Position numbers and translations under genes: made by a program. A DNA stretch of 64,000 nt from Gillisella taibaishanensis (lineage in GTDB: Bacteria > Pseudomonadota > Alphaproteobacteria > Rhizobiales > Rhizobiaceae), in the NCBI RefSeq assembly GCF_001938985.1, contig NZ_MKIN01000022.1, positions 558,001 through 622,000 of the forward strand, written 5' to 3'. The notes under the pieces are model-generated. The model was given only the letters and a program-made list of their open reading frames with translations, did no database searches and was not told where the DNA came from. Positions 28,047 through 37,360 of the stretch are shown piece after piece. How positions within the stretch are numbered: position 1 is the stretch's first letter; each line of letters begins with the position of its first letter.

Positions 28047-28352
28047 CATGGGCTCCGTTGAGCGGCAATCTGGCCGAACGGGCACGCCCTGTCCTGACAT
28101 ATGTTGCTCAGTTGCGATGGATCGTGCAGAAAGCTGCAGCAGGATCCGGCACCACCGCTTAGATGCGGAAAAAGCCCGGGATCGCTTGCATTCCGGGGCC
28201 TTTCATACTATAGCGCCCGCGTCCGCCTAGACACCCTTGGAGGCAAGGCGGATGGAATAGCGTTGGCGCAAGCCCCCGCCTTTTCCAGTTTCATGCCAGT
28301 GGATCGTTGAAAATCCGGCTGAAACTCTCCAGTAACATCGAAAGGAACTGCC
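28047..28352. other. Divergent region upstream of rplY
   Basis: 306 bases between the AraC-type gene and rplY. Contains a good promoter candidate for rplY (28186-28214) and leaves about 130 bases of leader. Confidence 0.45.
28186..28214 (+). promoter_or_regulatory. Probable sigma-70 promoter of rplY
   Basis: CTTGCAT and CTATAGC with a 17-base spacer (hexamers TTGCAT 28186-28191 and TATAGC 28209-28214) fit the rhizobial pattern CTTGAC-N17-CTATAT. Confidence 0.5.
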
Positions 28353-28964
28353 ATGAGCCACGCATCTTACGAGCTCAAGGCCGAAACGCGCGAACGGGTT
28401 GGTAAGGGGTCCTCCCGTGAACTTCGCCGCAACGGTCTCATTCCCGCTGTCATCTATGGTGACAAGCAGGCTCCCATTGCCATCACCCTGAACACCAATG
28501 AAGTCACCAAGCGTATCCACGCTGGCGGTTTCATGACCACGGTGGCGACCATCGAAGTCAACGGCGAAAAGATCCGCGTCCTGCCCAAGGACTATCAGCT
28601 GGATCCGGTCCGCGATTTCACCATGCATATCGATTTCCTGCGCGTTTCCGCGAACAGCCAGGTTACGGTTGCTGTGCCGGTGCATTTCATCAACGAAGAA
28701 AAGTCGGCCATCAAGACCGGCGGCGTGCTGAACATCGTTCGCCACGAAGTCGAGTTGCATGTTCCGGCTTCCAACATTCCGGAAGCGATCACCTTCGATC
28801 TCGCCGGTCTGAAGGTTGGCGACAGCATCCATATCTCGGCTGTCAAGCTGCCGGCTGGTGTGACCCCTGTCATCACCGACCGTGACTTCACCGTCGCAAC
28901 GATCGTTGCTCCGGCTGCAGGCATCGAAGAAGAAGAAGCTGGCGAAGAAACCTCCGGCGAATAA
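28353..28964 (+). CDS. rplY: 50S ribosomal protein L25/general stress protein Ctc
   Basis: 203 residues after AAAGGAACTGCC. The L25 N-terminal 5S rRNA-binding domain is clear ([36 protein letters not shown]), and the C-terminal TL5-type beta domain (about 100-185) ends with an acidic tail ([12 protein letters not shown]), normal for the long alphaproteobacterial form. It binds 5S rRNA in the large subunit. In related genomes pth follows directly; here pth is 4 kb downstream. Confidence 0.95.
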   Translation: MSHASYELKAETRERVGKGSSRELRRNGLIPAVIYGDKQAPIAITLNTNEVTKRIHAGGFMTTVATIEVNGEKIRVLPKDYQLDPVRDFTMHIDFLRVSANSQVTVAVPVHFINEEKSAIKTGGVLNIVRHEVELHVPASNIPEAITFDLAGLKVGDSIHISAVKLPAGVTPVITDRDFTVATIVAPAAGIEEEEAGEETSGE

Positions 28965-28991
28965 TCGATCCTTCCATTTGGAAGCGTCGTC

Positions 28992-29022
28992 AAACCCGCC
29001 CCTTACCGGGCGGGTTTTTTTG
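28992..29022 (+). terminator. Rho-independent terminator of rplY
   Basis: AAACCCGCCC / GGGCGGGTTT hairpin followed by a run of T, about 27 bases after the stop codon. Confidence 0.92.
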
Positions 29023-29081
29023 TGCCGTCACAACAGGTCAGAACACGCATCGAAACGGTGCATCTGCGTCATTTTAGACCG

Positions 29082-29125
29082 CTGCATAAATCCTGAAGTC
29101 GGAATCGATTTCAGGATTTATGCAG
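29082..29125. repeat. 16-bp perfect inverted repeat
   Basis: CTGCATAAATCCTGAA and TTCAGGATTTATGCAG flank a 12-base spacer. It is AT-richer than its surroundings and has no T-run, so it looks like a dispersed palindromic element or operator rather than a terminator. Confidence 0.7.
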
Positions 29126-29152
29126 GAGATGTCAGCGCTACGGCGAACCTGT

Positions 29153-29172
29153 GTGCGCCATAAATGGCGCAC
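29153..29172. repeat. Short palindrome GTGCGCCAT-AA-ATGGCGCAC
   Basis: Perfect 9-bp arms with a two-base centre, about 30 bases after the larger palindrome. A related CGCCATATATGGCG sits at about 8402-8415 after the cold-shock gene. Possible regulator site or part of a repeat. Confidence 0.5.
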
Positions 29173-29446
29173 GGCGCTGTAGAACAATCTGCAACGCGCA
29201 TAAGTCGCAAATAACTTCGCACAAGGTCACAAATCGACCCGTTGGCTTCAGTCATCGTTAACGTATCACGTGGAATCCTGCCGCCTAAACAAGAGAAAAA
29301 TCAGGGGCCACGGGATTGTTTTATTTTATCCCAGATATTTATACGAGGGAGCGTGCCCGGTTCGGCACAATCTCGGCCGATCATTGCGCTAATATTCATT
29401 GCCTCGACCGTTCCGGACTTGAGGTGACTGGCAGCGGATCCAGCCG

Positions 29447-31846
29447 ATGACCCGTTCCGTAGAACAACGCTTTCTGGCTCTCGTGGCAGGAACGGTGTTT
29501 GTCTGCGTCGTTCCTCTGTTCATCCTGTTTCTTTGGCTGTCGTCGGAACGGGCCGAGACCGAGCAGCAAAACAATGTTGCCGTGCTGCTTGCTGCAAACG
29601 CCCAGGCGCTCGCTAAGCCGCTGTGGGATTTCGATGCCGAAAGCGTGCGCCAGATCAGCGCTGCACTGATATCAGGTGGTGAAATCGCCCGGGTCGCCGT
29701 CAATGACCTTACCGGCGACATCCACGTCGCCATGCCCCAGGTGTTGAGCGCAACCCAGGGCATGACGTCCCTGTCGCAAACCATCATCTATCGGCATCAG
29801 GACGGGCCGAAGGCGGTTGGCACAATCACGCTGTCCTTCCGCAAGCATGGGCTGTTCGCCAGCATTCGCCGCACCGAAGGCGTGTTTGTCGCCATCTTCA
29901 CGCTGGCGATGCTGGTGGTGATCCTGGCGGCGATCGTCGGCAACCGAATGATGGTGATGAAACCGCTCGAGCAACTGACGGCGGCGATCGAGGCCACCCG
30001 GAGGCTCGGCTCACGCCGCTCGGTCCACTGGCATTCCAACGACGAAATGGGCCGTCTCGCGCAAAGCTTCAATGCCATGCAGGCCAAGCTGCAGCAGGAA
30101 GAAATCGAGCTGAAGAATGCCCACCGGCTGGCGACGGACATCTACAACGCAACGCCCGCCATGCTGTTTTCGGTCGATGCCGACGACCGTATTACCGGCT
30201 TCAGCGATTACTGGGCGACCATGACCGGCTACGCCCGCGAAAACATCATCGGCCAAACCTTTGCCAGCTTGATCGCAACAGAGGCGCGCGACGCCTACCA
30301 CGAAGTGAAGCTGACCAACACGGCCGGTCTCAACCGCGAATTTACCAGCAAGTTCGTCTGCGCCGATGGTCGGGTCATGGACGTGCTTGTGACCGAATCG
30401 GCGGCCGCCGTCTCCATGGCGCAGTCGGGCCTGTCGCTCAGCGTCATGACCGACATTACTGCCCTCAAGCAGTCAGAAGCCCGCAACCGGCGCCAAGCCA
30501 TGACCGATCACCTGACAGGTCTGCTCAACCGCCAGGGCTTCGAGACTGAGCTTGATGCGCAGATCGAGGCAACCGATCGCCAGGGCGGTTCGCTCGCCTG
30601 CCTGTTTGTCGACCTCGACCGCTTCAAATGGATCAACGACAATCTCGGCCATCACGCCGGCGATACCACGCTGCGGATTCTGGTCGATATGATCGTCAGG
30701 CTGCTGCCCGAAAACTCGATTGCGGCGCGCATTGGCGGCGATGAGTTTGCCATCCTGCTGCGGGCCGAAAACTGCGAGGCCGCCGCCCGCGCTATGGCCC
30801 GCGACATCTGCGGCATTTTCGAGACCCCGTTCATCGTCAAGGGCACGGCAACGCGGCTCAGTGCCAGCATCGGCATCGCACTCTATCCACAGCATGCCGG
30901 CACGGCAGCCGAACTGCTGCAAAAGGCCGACATGGCGATGTATAACCGCAAGCGCGATGGCAAGAACGGATTGCAGCTGTTCGACGACAGCATCGGCAAT
31001 CGCACCCGCCGTCGCGCGGAGCTCGAACAGACCATCGAACAGGCACTGCATCACGATTGGTTCGATGCGTTTCTGCAGCCGATCGTCGAGCTACAGAGTG
31101 GGCGCATCGTCGGCTACGAGGCGCTGATGCGACTGCGCCATCCCTTGAATGGCGTCATGGGGCCAGCGGAAATCATCGCCCTTGCCGAGGAAAACGGCAC
31201 GATCCACGACATCGGCAAACAGGTGTTCGACAAAGCGCTCGACCATTTCACGCGACTGTCGGCGCTAACAGGCGACAAAACCTCTTACCTGGCGCTCAAT
31301 GTCTCGCCCTCCCAGATCGACGCCAGCCTTCCGGTCTGGCTGGCAAGCGCCGTGCATCTGTTCGACATCGACCCCTCAAGAATCATCATCGAAATCACCG
31401 AAGCGACATTGCTGCACGACAACCCGCATATCCAGACCGTGCTGCAGAAGATCGGCGATTTCGGATGTCGCATCGCACTCGATGATTTCGGCACGGGCTA
31501 TTCGTCGCTGAGCTATCTCAGCCGTTTCCCGGTCAATATCATCAAGATCGACCAGTCCTTCATCCGCTCGATGACAGGCGACACACCTGAACTACGCGAG
31601 CGCAGCCGCATGCTGATCGAGGGCATTGCCGCGATCTCCCACAAGATGAAGTGCCGGGTGGTCGCCGAAGGCATCGAAACCGAGGATCAATGGCACGCCG
31701 TACAGGCGATCGGCGTGGATTTCGGCCAGGGCTATCTGTTCGGTCGACCCCAGTCTTTCGAGGATATAGAGGCTCGCTTGGGAAACGGCGACCTGCCGCA
31801 GATCAAGGCGGCGACGGTGACAAGGATCAGTAGCAGGACAGCCTGA
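29447..31846 (+). CDS. Membrane GGDEF-EAL protein (c-di-GMP synthesis/degradation)
   Basis: 799 residues. One transmembrane segment near 11-32, a periplasmic sensor of about 110 residues, a second segment near 146-166, HAMP, a PAS domain (about 225-340), GGDEF (about 345-510) and EAL (about 525-780). ARIGGDEFAILL has an intact active site, but the usual inhibitory RxxD nine residues before it reads PENS, so product inhibition may be lost. EAL residues are intact too: VGYEALMRLR, ALDDFGTGYSSLSYL and VAEGIET. Both activities are possible. The next gene encodes a periplasmic binding protein and may be a sensory partner. Start ATG 29447 has a weak ribosome-binding site. Confidence 0.92.
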   Translation: MTRSVEQRFLALVAGTVFVCVVPLFILFLWLSSERAETEQQNNVAVLLAANAQALAKPLWDFDAESVRQISAALISGGEIARVAVNDLTGDIHVAMPQVLSATQGMTSLSQTIIYRHQDGPKAVGTITLSFRKHGLFASIRRTEGVFVAIFTLAMLVVILAAIVGNRMMVMKPLEQLTAAIEATRRLGSRRSVHWHSNDEMGRLAQSFNAMQAKLQQEEIELKNAHRLATDIYNATPAMLFSVDADDRITGFSDYWATMTGYARENIIGQTFASLIATEARDAYHEVKLTNTAGLNREFTSKFVCADGRVMDVLVTESAAAVSMAQSGLSLSVMTDITALKQSEARNRRQAMTDHLTGLLNRQGFETELDAQIEATDRQGGSLACLFVDLDRFKWINDNLGHHAGDTTLRILVDMIVRLLPENSIAARIGGDEFAILLRAENCEAAARAMARDICGIFETPFIVKGTATRLSASIGIALYPQHAGTAAELLQKADMAMYNRKRDGKNGLQLFDDSIGNRTRRRAELEQTIEQALHHDWFDAFLQPIVELQSGRIVGYEALMRLRHPLNGVMGPAEIIALAEENGTIHDIGKQVFDKALDHFTRLSALTGDKTSYLALNVSPSQIDASLPVWLASAVHLFDIDPSRIIIEITEATLLHDNPHIQTVLQKIGDFGCRIALDDFGTGYSSLSYLSRFPVNIIKIDQSFIRSMTGDTPELRERSRMLIEGIAAISHKMKCRVVAEGIETEDQWHAVQAIGVDFGQGYLFGRPQSFEDIEARLGNGDLPQIKAATVTRISSRTA

Positions 31847-32011
31847 GCGCATCGGTGACGATGTGGAAGGAGGCTTTGGCAGGACGACGAAACCCTTGGC
31901 AGATGAAGCAGAGGGCAATTGCAGCAATGCCGCCGACAACACGCCGGCCTTCGCAGAACCAATCAGGACAGAACAAGACTGGGATTATTCGCGCGCCGAA
32001 AAGGGTCAGAC

Positions 32012-32767
32012 ATGATGAGACCGAAATGCGCATGGCGCTTTGCGCTGCTTCTTGCCGTGACAGTGATGTCAGGCGTTACGACCGCGGGCCTCGCCCGGGC
32101 AGATAATAGCATCGTCTTCACCACCGAAGATTATCCGCCTTACAATTTTAAGGAAAACGGTGTCGACAAGGGCGTCGGCTACGAGCAGGTCGTGCTGATG
32201 ATGAAGGATATCGGCATCCCCTACTCGATCGAGATGATGCCGTGGGCCCGGGCGATTGCACTGGCGGAAAACGAGCAGATGACCTGCGTCTTTTCCACCG
32301 CCCATATTCCCGAACGCGATGGGAGGTTCAAATGGGTGGAGCCATTGTTGATTGACCGCAACATCATCATGAGCCGCAAGGGGTCGGGAATTAAGGTCGG
32401 CAATGTCGACGAGGCACGCCATTACCTGGCCGGCACCCAGCGCGATGACTACACCCAGTCACTGCTGGAGCGGCAAGGCTTTCCCAGGATCGATCTTGCC
32501 GCAGATCTCGAGCTGACAATCAAGAAGCTGGAAAGCGGACGGATCGACCTGATGCCGGTCTCGGAAAAATTCTATCACAAGTTGGTCGCCGAGGGGCATC
32601 CACTCGAGAAGCAATTCGTGCTGACGGAACAGAAATTTGCCATCGCCTGCAACAAGGCAATGCCGGACGACCTCGTGACGAAGATGCAGGTATCGCTCGA
32701 CCGGCTGATTGCCGACGGCACCCAGGCCCGCATCGCTGCGCAATACGGCCTCGGGCCGGTCAATTAG
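32012..32767 (+). CDS. Orphan periplasmic solute-binding protein (SBP family 3)
   Basis: 251 residues from ATG 32012 (or 32015) with AAGGG upstream. A signal peptide (RFALLLAVTVMSGVTTAGLA, cut near ARA/DNS) precedes an SBP family 3 domain: FTTEDYPPYNFKENG, GVGYEQVVLMMKDIGI, CVFSTAHIPERDGRFKWVEP. Such proteins bind polar amino acids or related ligands. No ABC permease or ATPase is nearby, whereas a GGDEF-EAL protein with a periplasmic domain lies 165 bp upstream, which suggests a sensing role. Its TAG stop is the start of the repeat at 32764. Confidence 0.87.
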   Translation: MMRPKCAWRFALLLAVTVMSGVTTAGLARADNSIVFTTEDYPPYNFKENGVDKGVGYEQVVLMMKDIGIPYSIEMMPWARAIALAENEQMTCVFSTAHIPERDGRFKWVEPLLIDRNIIMSRKGSGIKVGNVDEARHYLAGTQRDDYTQSLLERQGFPRIDLAADLELTIKKLESGRIDLMPVSEKFYHKLVAEGHPLEKQFVLTEQKFAIACNKAMPDDLVTKMQVSLDRLIADGTQARIAAQYGLGPVN

Positions 32768-32869
32768 AGCATTTCCAGGGAAAGTGGATACCGGTTTCCC
32801 GTCAGGAAATGCGTGAAAACGAAAGATTGGAGCGTTTCCGTGGGTCCATGAAACACGGAAACGCTCTAA
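32764..32869. repeat. TAGAGC-type palindromic repeat after the binding-protein gene
   Basis: Ends TTAGAGC (32764-32770) and GCTCTAA (32863-32869) are perfect complements. Inside are GCATTTCC / GGAAATGC and a strong 13-bp hairpin GAGCGTTTCCGTG (32830) / CACGGAAACGCTC (32854). This is a full copy of a repeat family common in rhizobia; the left terminus overlaps the TAG stop of the upstream gene. Confidence 0.75.
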
Positions 32870-32949
32870 GGCAAGGCTCAGACCGGACTTGACATAGCCG
32901 CCGTTTCGCTGTCGTGAAGACGGATCGAAACAGCGTTCGGACTGATGCG

Positions 32950-33663
32950 ATGATCGTTCTTGCAGGGCTTGGCAATCCAGGCTCCCAATATGCCGGCAAC
33001 CGCCATAATATCGGCTTCATGGCCGTGGACGCGATCCACCGGCGCCATGGGTTCTCGCCGTGGTCCAAGAAATTCAAGGCCGAGATCGCTGACGGCACGC
33101 TGGCCGGCGAAAAGGTGCTGCTGATCAAGCCGCAGACCTTCATGAACCTTTCGGGCGAGTCCGTTGGCGAAGCGCTGCGCTTCTACAAGCTTGGCCCGGA
33201 ACAGCTGGTGGCGATTTATGACGAGCTTGACCTCGCGCCCGGCAAGGCTCGCATCAAAACCGGCGGTGGCCATGGCGGCCATAACGGCATCAAGTCGCTC
33301 GATGCTCATTGCGGCCTGAACTATCGCCGCCTGCGGCTCGGTATCGGCCATCCCGGCGACAAGGCGCGGGTGCAAGGCCATGTGCTCGGCGATTTCGGCA
33401 AGCTCGACGCGGAATGGCTCGACCCGCTGCTGGAGGCGCTCGCCGACAATGCCGAAATGCTGGTGCGCGGCGATGACAGCCAGTTGATGAATAAGCTGGC
33501 GCTTGCCACAGGCGCCAAAGCCCAAGAGGACAAGCCAAAGCCGGCCAAACCGGCGAAATCCCACATTCACCAGGCGCGCAACAGCGCCCAGCCGAGAAAG
33601 CTGCCGGAAACCGGCCCGATGGCCGAGATGCTGAAGCGGATGTTCGGCGAGAAGAAGGATTAG
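32950..33663 (+). CDS. pth: Peptidyl-tRNA hydrolase
   Basis: 237 residues from ATG 32950, giving the canonical [20 protein letters not shown] start with catalytic His in NRHNIGF; Asn and Asp of the active site are in [11 protein letters not shown] and [21 protein letters not shown] and LRLGIGHPG complete the signature. The C-terminus has about 45 extra basic, Lys/Pro-rich residues, usual for rhizobia. It releases tRNA from stalled peptidyl-tRNA. The ribosome-binding site is poor. Follows the repeat at 32764-32869. Confidence 0.95.
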   Translation: MIVLAGLGNPGSQYAGNRHNIGFMAVDAIHRRHGFSPWSKKFKAEIADGTLAGEKVLLIKPQTFMNLSGESVGEALRFYKLGPEQLVAIYDELDLAPGKARIKTGGGHGGHNGIKSLDAHCGLNYRRLRLGIGHPGDKARVQGHVLGDFGKLDAEWLDPLLEALADNAEMLVRGDDSQLMNKLALATGAKAQEDKPKPAKPAKSHIHQARNSAQPRKLPETGPMAEMLKRMFGEKKD

Positions 33664-33666
33664 GCG

Positions 33667-34230
33667 ATGTCAGATCAGGAGCAGATCGACTGGAGTATTT
33701 TTGATACGCTCGCCGTGGACTGCCAGTTGACGGAAAAGGATATAGGTGCCGGATACAGCCTGTATTGGAGAAGCGCATTTAAACTGAAGAAAATATTGAT
33801 CTATTTCTCTTGCTTTATCGCGACATATTATACTGCAGGAATCCTGATCAACGGCGGACAAACGGATTTCGATTTTTTTAATTTTCTTTCAACATTTATT
33901 GGATTCGTCGTTCTTGTCCTAGCCATCGCGCGGATCATTGGCCGGCGCCGAACCAAGGGCTTTTTCCGCGAAAGACCCTCTTCCCGCCGTCCAGCCAGAT
34001 TCGGCTGGGACACGAACGGATTTTATTTTTCCACCGCTACGAGCCGTATTTTCCATCCTTGGAGCGATTTCCAGTCTTGGGCTGAAGACAAGACGGTTCT
34101 CGCGCTGCTGTTTGCTGGGCCGATGTTCATCCCGCTGCCGAAACGTGCTCTGACGGACCAGCAACTGGCGGACCTCAAGGCCCATATCGAAGCGTCAGCC
34201 TTGCCGAAAGCCAAACTGTTTCCGATTTGA
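33667..34230 (+). CDS. YcxB-like membrane protein
   Basis: 187 residues, starting three bases after the pth stop, so probably co-transcribed. Two adjacent transmembrane segments (about residues 40-57 and 68-88) are followed by a basic patch (IGRRRTKGFFRERPSSRR) and a C-terminal YcxB-like domain (GWDTNGFYFSTATSRIFHPW and FIPLPKRALTD). Base composition of the first part is AT-richer than its neighbours. Role unknown. Confidence 0.75.
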   Translation: MSDQEQIDWSIFDTLAVDCQLTEKDIGAGYSLYWRSAFKLKKILIYFSCFIATYYTAGILINGGQTDFDFFNFLSTFIGFVVLVLAIARIIGRRRTKGFFRERPSSRRPARFGWDTNGFYFSTATSRIFHPWSDFQSWAEDKTVLALLFAGPMFIPLPKRALTDQQLADLKAHIEASALPKAKLFPI

Positions 34231-34245
34231 GATCAGGAATATTCG

Positions 34246-34698
34246 ATGACCACACCAATCGCCGTTCGTCCCGCGACGCTTCACGATCTGGACGCCCTGC
34301 TTGCCCTCTACAAAGACCTGAGCAGCAACAACGACTTCAGCCAGACGGACCGCGTTCGCGACACCTATGCGGCCATGCTCGCGCATTCCGGCCTGACGGT
34401 GTTCCTGGCGCTGGATGGTGAAAAGCCGGTCGCAACTGCCAGCGCGCTGATCACGCCAAACCTCACCCGTGGCTGCCGCCCTTATGCGTTGATCGAGAAT
34501 GTCGTCAGCGCCGAGAGCCATCGGGGCAAAGGCTATGGCCGCGCCGTCGTTCTTCACGCCATTGACGCCGCCTGGCAGGCCGACTGCTATAAGGCGATGC
34601 TGTTGACCGGCAGCACCCGTCCCGAAATCCACCGCTTCTACGAGGCCTGCGGCTTCTTGCAGAACAAGACCGGTTATCAGATCCGCCGGACAAGCTAA
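34246..34698 (+). CDS. GNAT-family N-acetyltransferase
   Basis: 150 residues. The acetyl-CoA loop is visible as SAESHRGKGYGRAVVLHAID (the Q/RxxGxG/A motif), preceded by ALIENVVS and followed by MLLTGSTRPEIHRFYEACGF. This is the small cytoplasmic GNAT fold; the acceptor cannot be predicted. It follows the YcxB-like gene by 15 bp and ends facing the MCP gene at a hairpin. Confidence 0.87.
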   Translation: MTTPIAVRPATLHDLDALLALYKDLSSNNDFSQTDRVRDTYAAMLAHSGLTVFLALDGEKPVATASALITPNLTRGCRPYALIENVVSAESHRGKGYGRAVVLHAIDAAWQADCYKAMLLTGSTRPEIHRFYEACGFLQNKTGYQIRRTS

Positions 34699-34718
34699 GG
34701 CCAGGCAAGCGCCTGGCC
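34699..34718. terminator. Hairpin between convergent acetyltransferase and MCP genes
   Basis: GGCCAGGC / GCCTGGCC, 8-bp perfect stem with a 4-base loop, right after the acetyltransferase stop. There is no clear T-run, so it may only stabilise the transcript ends. Confidence 0.5.
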
Positions 34719-34751
34719 CCAACGATTCGCTCTACAATCGATCCCTAGACC

Positions 34752-36596
34752 TCAAGCGGCCATGGAATAACCCTTGGCCGGACGCGTACCAGCCTGCGGC
34801 TGAACCTGATGGGCGCCGGACAGAGCGAATTGCCCGACCAGCATCCGAAGTCGACCGGCCGCCGTCGACAGCGAAGTAGCTGCCGCCGAGGACTGCTCGA
34901 CCATCGCTGCATTCTGCTGGGTCGTCTGATCCATCTGGTTGACGGCAGTGTTGACCTGCGTCAGCCCGATTGCCTGTTCGCGCGCCGCCGTAGCGATCTG
35001 CTCCATATGCTCGTTCATCTCGGCGATGAAACTGCCGATCGTGCTCAGGGCTTGGCTGGCGCCCTGGACGAGGCTGACCCCCTCCTCCACTTCGGTCGCT
35101 GAATTGTGGATCAGCGCCTTGATCTCCTTGGCAGCACCCGCCGAGCGCTGCGCCAACTCCCGCACTTCCTGAGCGACGACGGCAAAACCTTTGCCGGCCT
35201 CGCCTGCCCGCGCCGCCTCGACACCGGCATTCAACGCCAAGAGATTGGTCTGAAAAGCGATCTCGTCGATCACGCCGATGATGTTGGAAATCTGCTGCGA
35301 GCTGCCTTCGATCTTGCGCATGGCGGTCTCCGCTCGGCCGACCACCTGCAGCGACTGGCTGGCGGCGGTATTAGCCTGTCCCGCAACGGTCCGGGCTTCC
35401 TCGGTGCGCCTGCTGGAATTGTGGACATTGGCGGTGATTTCCTCCAATGCCGCCGCCGTTTCCTCAAGGGCCGCGGCCTGCTGCTCCGTGCGCCTGGCAA
35501 GATCGTTGGCGCCAGCGGCTATTTCCCGCGTGCCTTCGTCAACCGTGCTGATCGACACCGAAATATCGAGTAGCGTGCCGGCGAGTTGCTGGATCGACTG
35601 GTTGAAGTCCTGGCGCAGCACCTCGTATTCCGCAGCAAAACTCTGGTCGATCTGGTGGGTCAGGTCGCCCTGAGCCAGTCGCTTCAGGCCCGCTGCAAGG
35701 TTTTCCGTTGCAAAGGCGAGATTGCGGGCTTCCTCTTCCTTGCGGCGCTGGATTTCGGCCTCATCGGCCTGGCGCAGTGCCAGATTGGCTGCCGCCTCGC
35801 TCTCTAGGCGAATATTGTTGAGCGCCGCCTGACGGAATACCTCCACTGCAGCCGCCATGGCGCCAATTTCGTCGGCACGCCCTGCAAAGGGAACTGCGCT
35901 CTGGGTATCGCCGCCGGCGAGCCGATCCATAGCCCTGGTGATGTCGTCGATCGGTCGGCATATCGCTTTCAACACGAAGATCGTTGACAGCAGCAGAATG
36001 ACCAGGACGATACCCGTCGTTCCATAAGTGATTAGCTTGGTCGTTTCGTGGGCATTGACGCTATCGTCATAGGCCTGTTTGGAACCGTCACCGTTCATCT
36101 GAACCAGTCGATCGGGCAACGCACCCATCTTCTCGAAGGCCGCGCGCATCTCTCCTTTGTAAAGCTGCCGAGCATCTTCCGTCTGGTGCGTATTCGACAA
36201 CTCCAGCAACTTCTGGTGCATGGCCCAATAGGACTGCCAAGACGCTGAAAACTCGTTGTAAATACGCTGTTCCTCCGGCGACGAAATCAGCGTCTCATAG
36301 ATTTTCCGGTTGGCTTCAAATTCCTTCATTGTGTCGGCAATGTCGGCTTCAGCCTGCGCGGCATCCTTGCCTGTCGTCGACAGAACATGATCGGCCTCCG
36401 CCAACCGCAGGTCTGACACATTGGTATTGATGGCATTGGCATATTGCACGCTTGGCAGCCAGTTGGTCGCAATGTCGACCGTGGCCTGGTTGGTCTGGGC
36501 CAGCCCGCGCATCGCCTCGAGCGCCATGAGACCAGAGGCAAAGAAAATCATCGCAAAAATTGTTGGCATGACAAATTTTATTGTGGGGCGTTTCAC
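34752..36596 (-). CDS. Methyl-accepting chemotaxis protein (transmembrane)
   Basis: 614 residues; GTG start at 36596 after AAGGAGCATTCG. N-terminal transmembrane segment (about 9-28), a periplasmic four-helix bundle (about 30-185), a second transmembrane segment (about 189-210), two HAMP stretches (about 212-265 and 290-345), and the signalling domain with the hairpin tip DEIAFQTNLLALNAGVEAAR. There is no C-terminal CheR-docking pentapeptide. It senses an unknown ligand and signals to CheA/CheW. No che genes are in the window. Confidence 0.92.
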   Translation of the reverse strand: MKRPTIKFVMPTIFAMIFFASGLMALEAMRGLAQTNQATVDIATNWLPSVQYANAINTNVSDLRLAEADHVLSTTGKDAAQAEADIADTMKEFEANRKIYETLISSPEEQRIYNEFSASWQSYWAMHQKLLELSNTHQTEDARQLYKGEMRAAFEKMGALPDRLVQMNGDGSKQAYDDSVNAHETTKLITYGTTGIVLVILLLSTIFVLKAICRPIDDITRAMDRLAGGDTQSAVPFAGRADEIGAMAAAVEVFRQAALNNIRLESEAAANLALRQADEAEIQRRKEEEARNLAFATENLAAGLKRLAQGDLTHQIDQSFAAEYEVLRQDFNQSIQQLAGTLLDISVSISTVDEGTREIAAGANDLARRTEQQAAALEETAAALEEITANVHNSSRRTEEARTVAGQANTAASQSLQVVGRAETAMRKIEGSSQQISNIIGVIDEIAFQTNLLALNAGVEAARAGEAGKGFAVVAQEVRELAQRSAGAAKEIKALIHNSATEVEEGVSLVQGASQALSTIGSFIAEMNEHMEQIATAAREQAIGLTQVNTAVNQMDQTTQQNAAMVEQSSAAATSLSTAAGRLRMLVGQFALSGAHQVQPQAGTRPAKGYSMAA

Positions 36597-37048
36597 CGAA
36601 TGCTCCTTAAGATTATCAAAATATAATTTGACGTCGCCAGACGATCTTTGCGCACTCCGCCAAGATTACGTGCCGACGCGGATTCAATTTAAAAACGTTC
36701 GAGAACTTGAATAAGAAATACAGATTTAAGAAATAATTACTTTTTCACAACCTTGGGTAAATGTAGCCGATGAACCCAATTTTAGTTGCCTAGGAAAAAA
36801 TGGGGATCAAGCAGCGGACTTGACGCGGCCAGTTGGCGCCAATGCGGGCGACTGAAATGGCAAATTCAGTGGAGGTTGGTGACGCATTAGGGCGACTGGA
36901 TAAGCCGCACACGGTGGGATCGCGCCAAAATGCGCAGGTGAACGATAGTCATCAAAGTCGGGCGGAAATGTCGATTGGCAGGCGCCTCAGCCAAAAACGA
37001 GAATACGGTAGAAATAAAGTAAGCCGCCCATGTCGGGACTGTATCGCC
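36597..37048. other. Intergenic region between clpS and the MCP gene
   Basis: 452 bases, AT-rich near the MCP start and more GC-rich near clpS. It holds the MCP promoter and the end of the clpS transcript, both minus strand. An open frame on the plus strand (36833-37390) is antisense to clpS and not supported. Confidence 0.4.
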
Positions 37049-37360
37049 TCACTCTTCCGGCTCAATGGTGAACAGCAGCGGGAATCCGGCTTCCTTGGCG
37101 AGATCGTTGGCTTCGGTGGATTTGGTCTCGGCAATATCCCGGGTGCAGACCACCACGACGGCAGAGCCGAAGCGGTGAGCCGTCATCATCACCCGGTTGC
37201 CGGTCTCTTCGTTCATGCGAAACACCGCGCGCAGCACGATGGTCACGAATTCGCGCGGCGTGTAATCGTCATTGCGCAAAATGACTTTGTAGAGCTTGGG
37301 CTGTTCCAGCTTTGGCTGGGTCTTGACCTTCGGCTGCGCGACAATGACTTTCTGAGGCAT
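37049..37360 (-). CDS. clpS: ClpS adaptor (ClpS2 type)
   Basis: 103 residues from ATG 37360 (GGGAGTTGCCG upstream). A Lys/Pro-rich flexible N-terminus (about 30 residues) leads into the ClpS fold: LYKVILRNDDYTPREFVTIV, VMMTAHRFGSAVVVVCTRDI and AETKSTEANDLAKEAGFPL. The NDDYTP motif is the N-degron pocket. ClpS hands N-end-rule substrates to ClpAP. Alphaproteobacteria often have ClpS1 near clpA and a second ClpS2; the absence of clpA here and the sequence style favour ClpS2 (inference). Confidence 0.88.
   Translation of the reverse strand: MPQKVIVAQPKVKTQPKLEQPKLYKVILRNDDYTPREFVTIVLRAVFRMNEETGNRVMMTAHRFGSAVVVVCTRDIAETKSTEANDLAKEAGFPLLFTIEPEE

Larger units (their letters stand above)
28965..29446. 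other. Intergenic region rplY / GGDEF-EAL gene
   Basis: 482 bases with the rplY terminator, two separate palindromes (29082-29125 and 29153-29172) and an AT-richer stretch before the GGDEF-EAL gene that likely holds its promoter. Confidence 0.45.
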
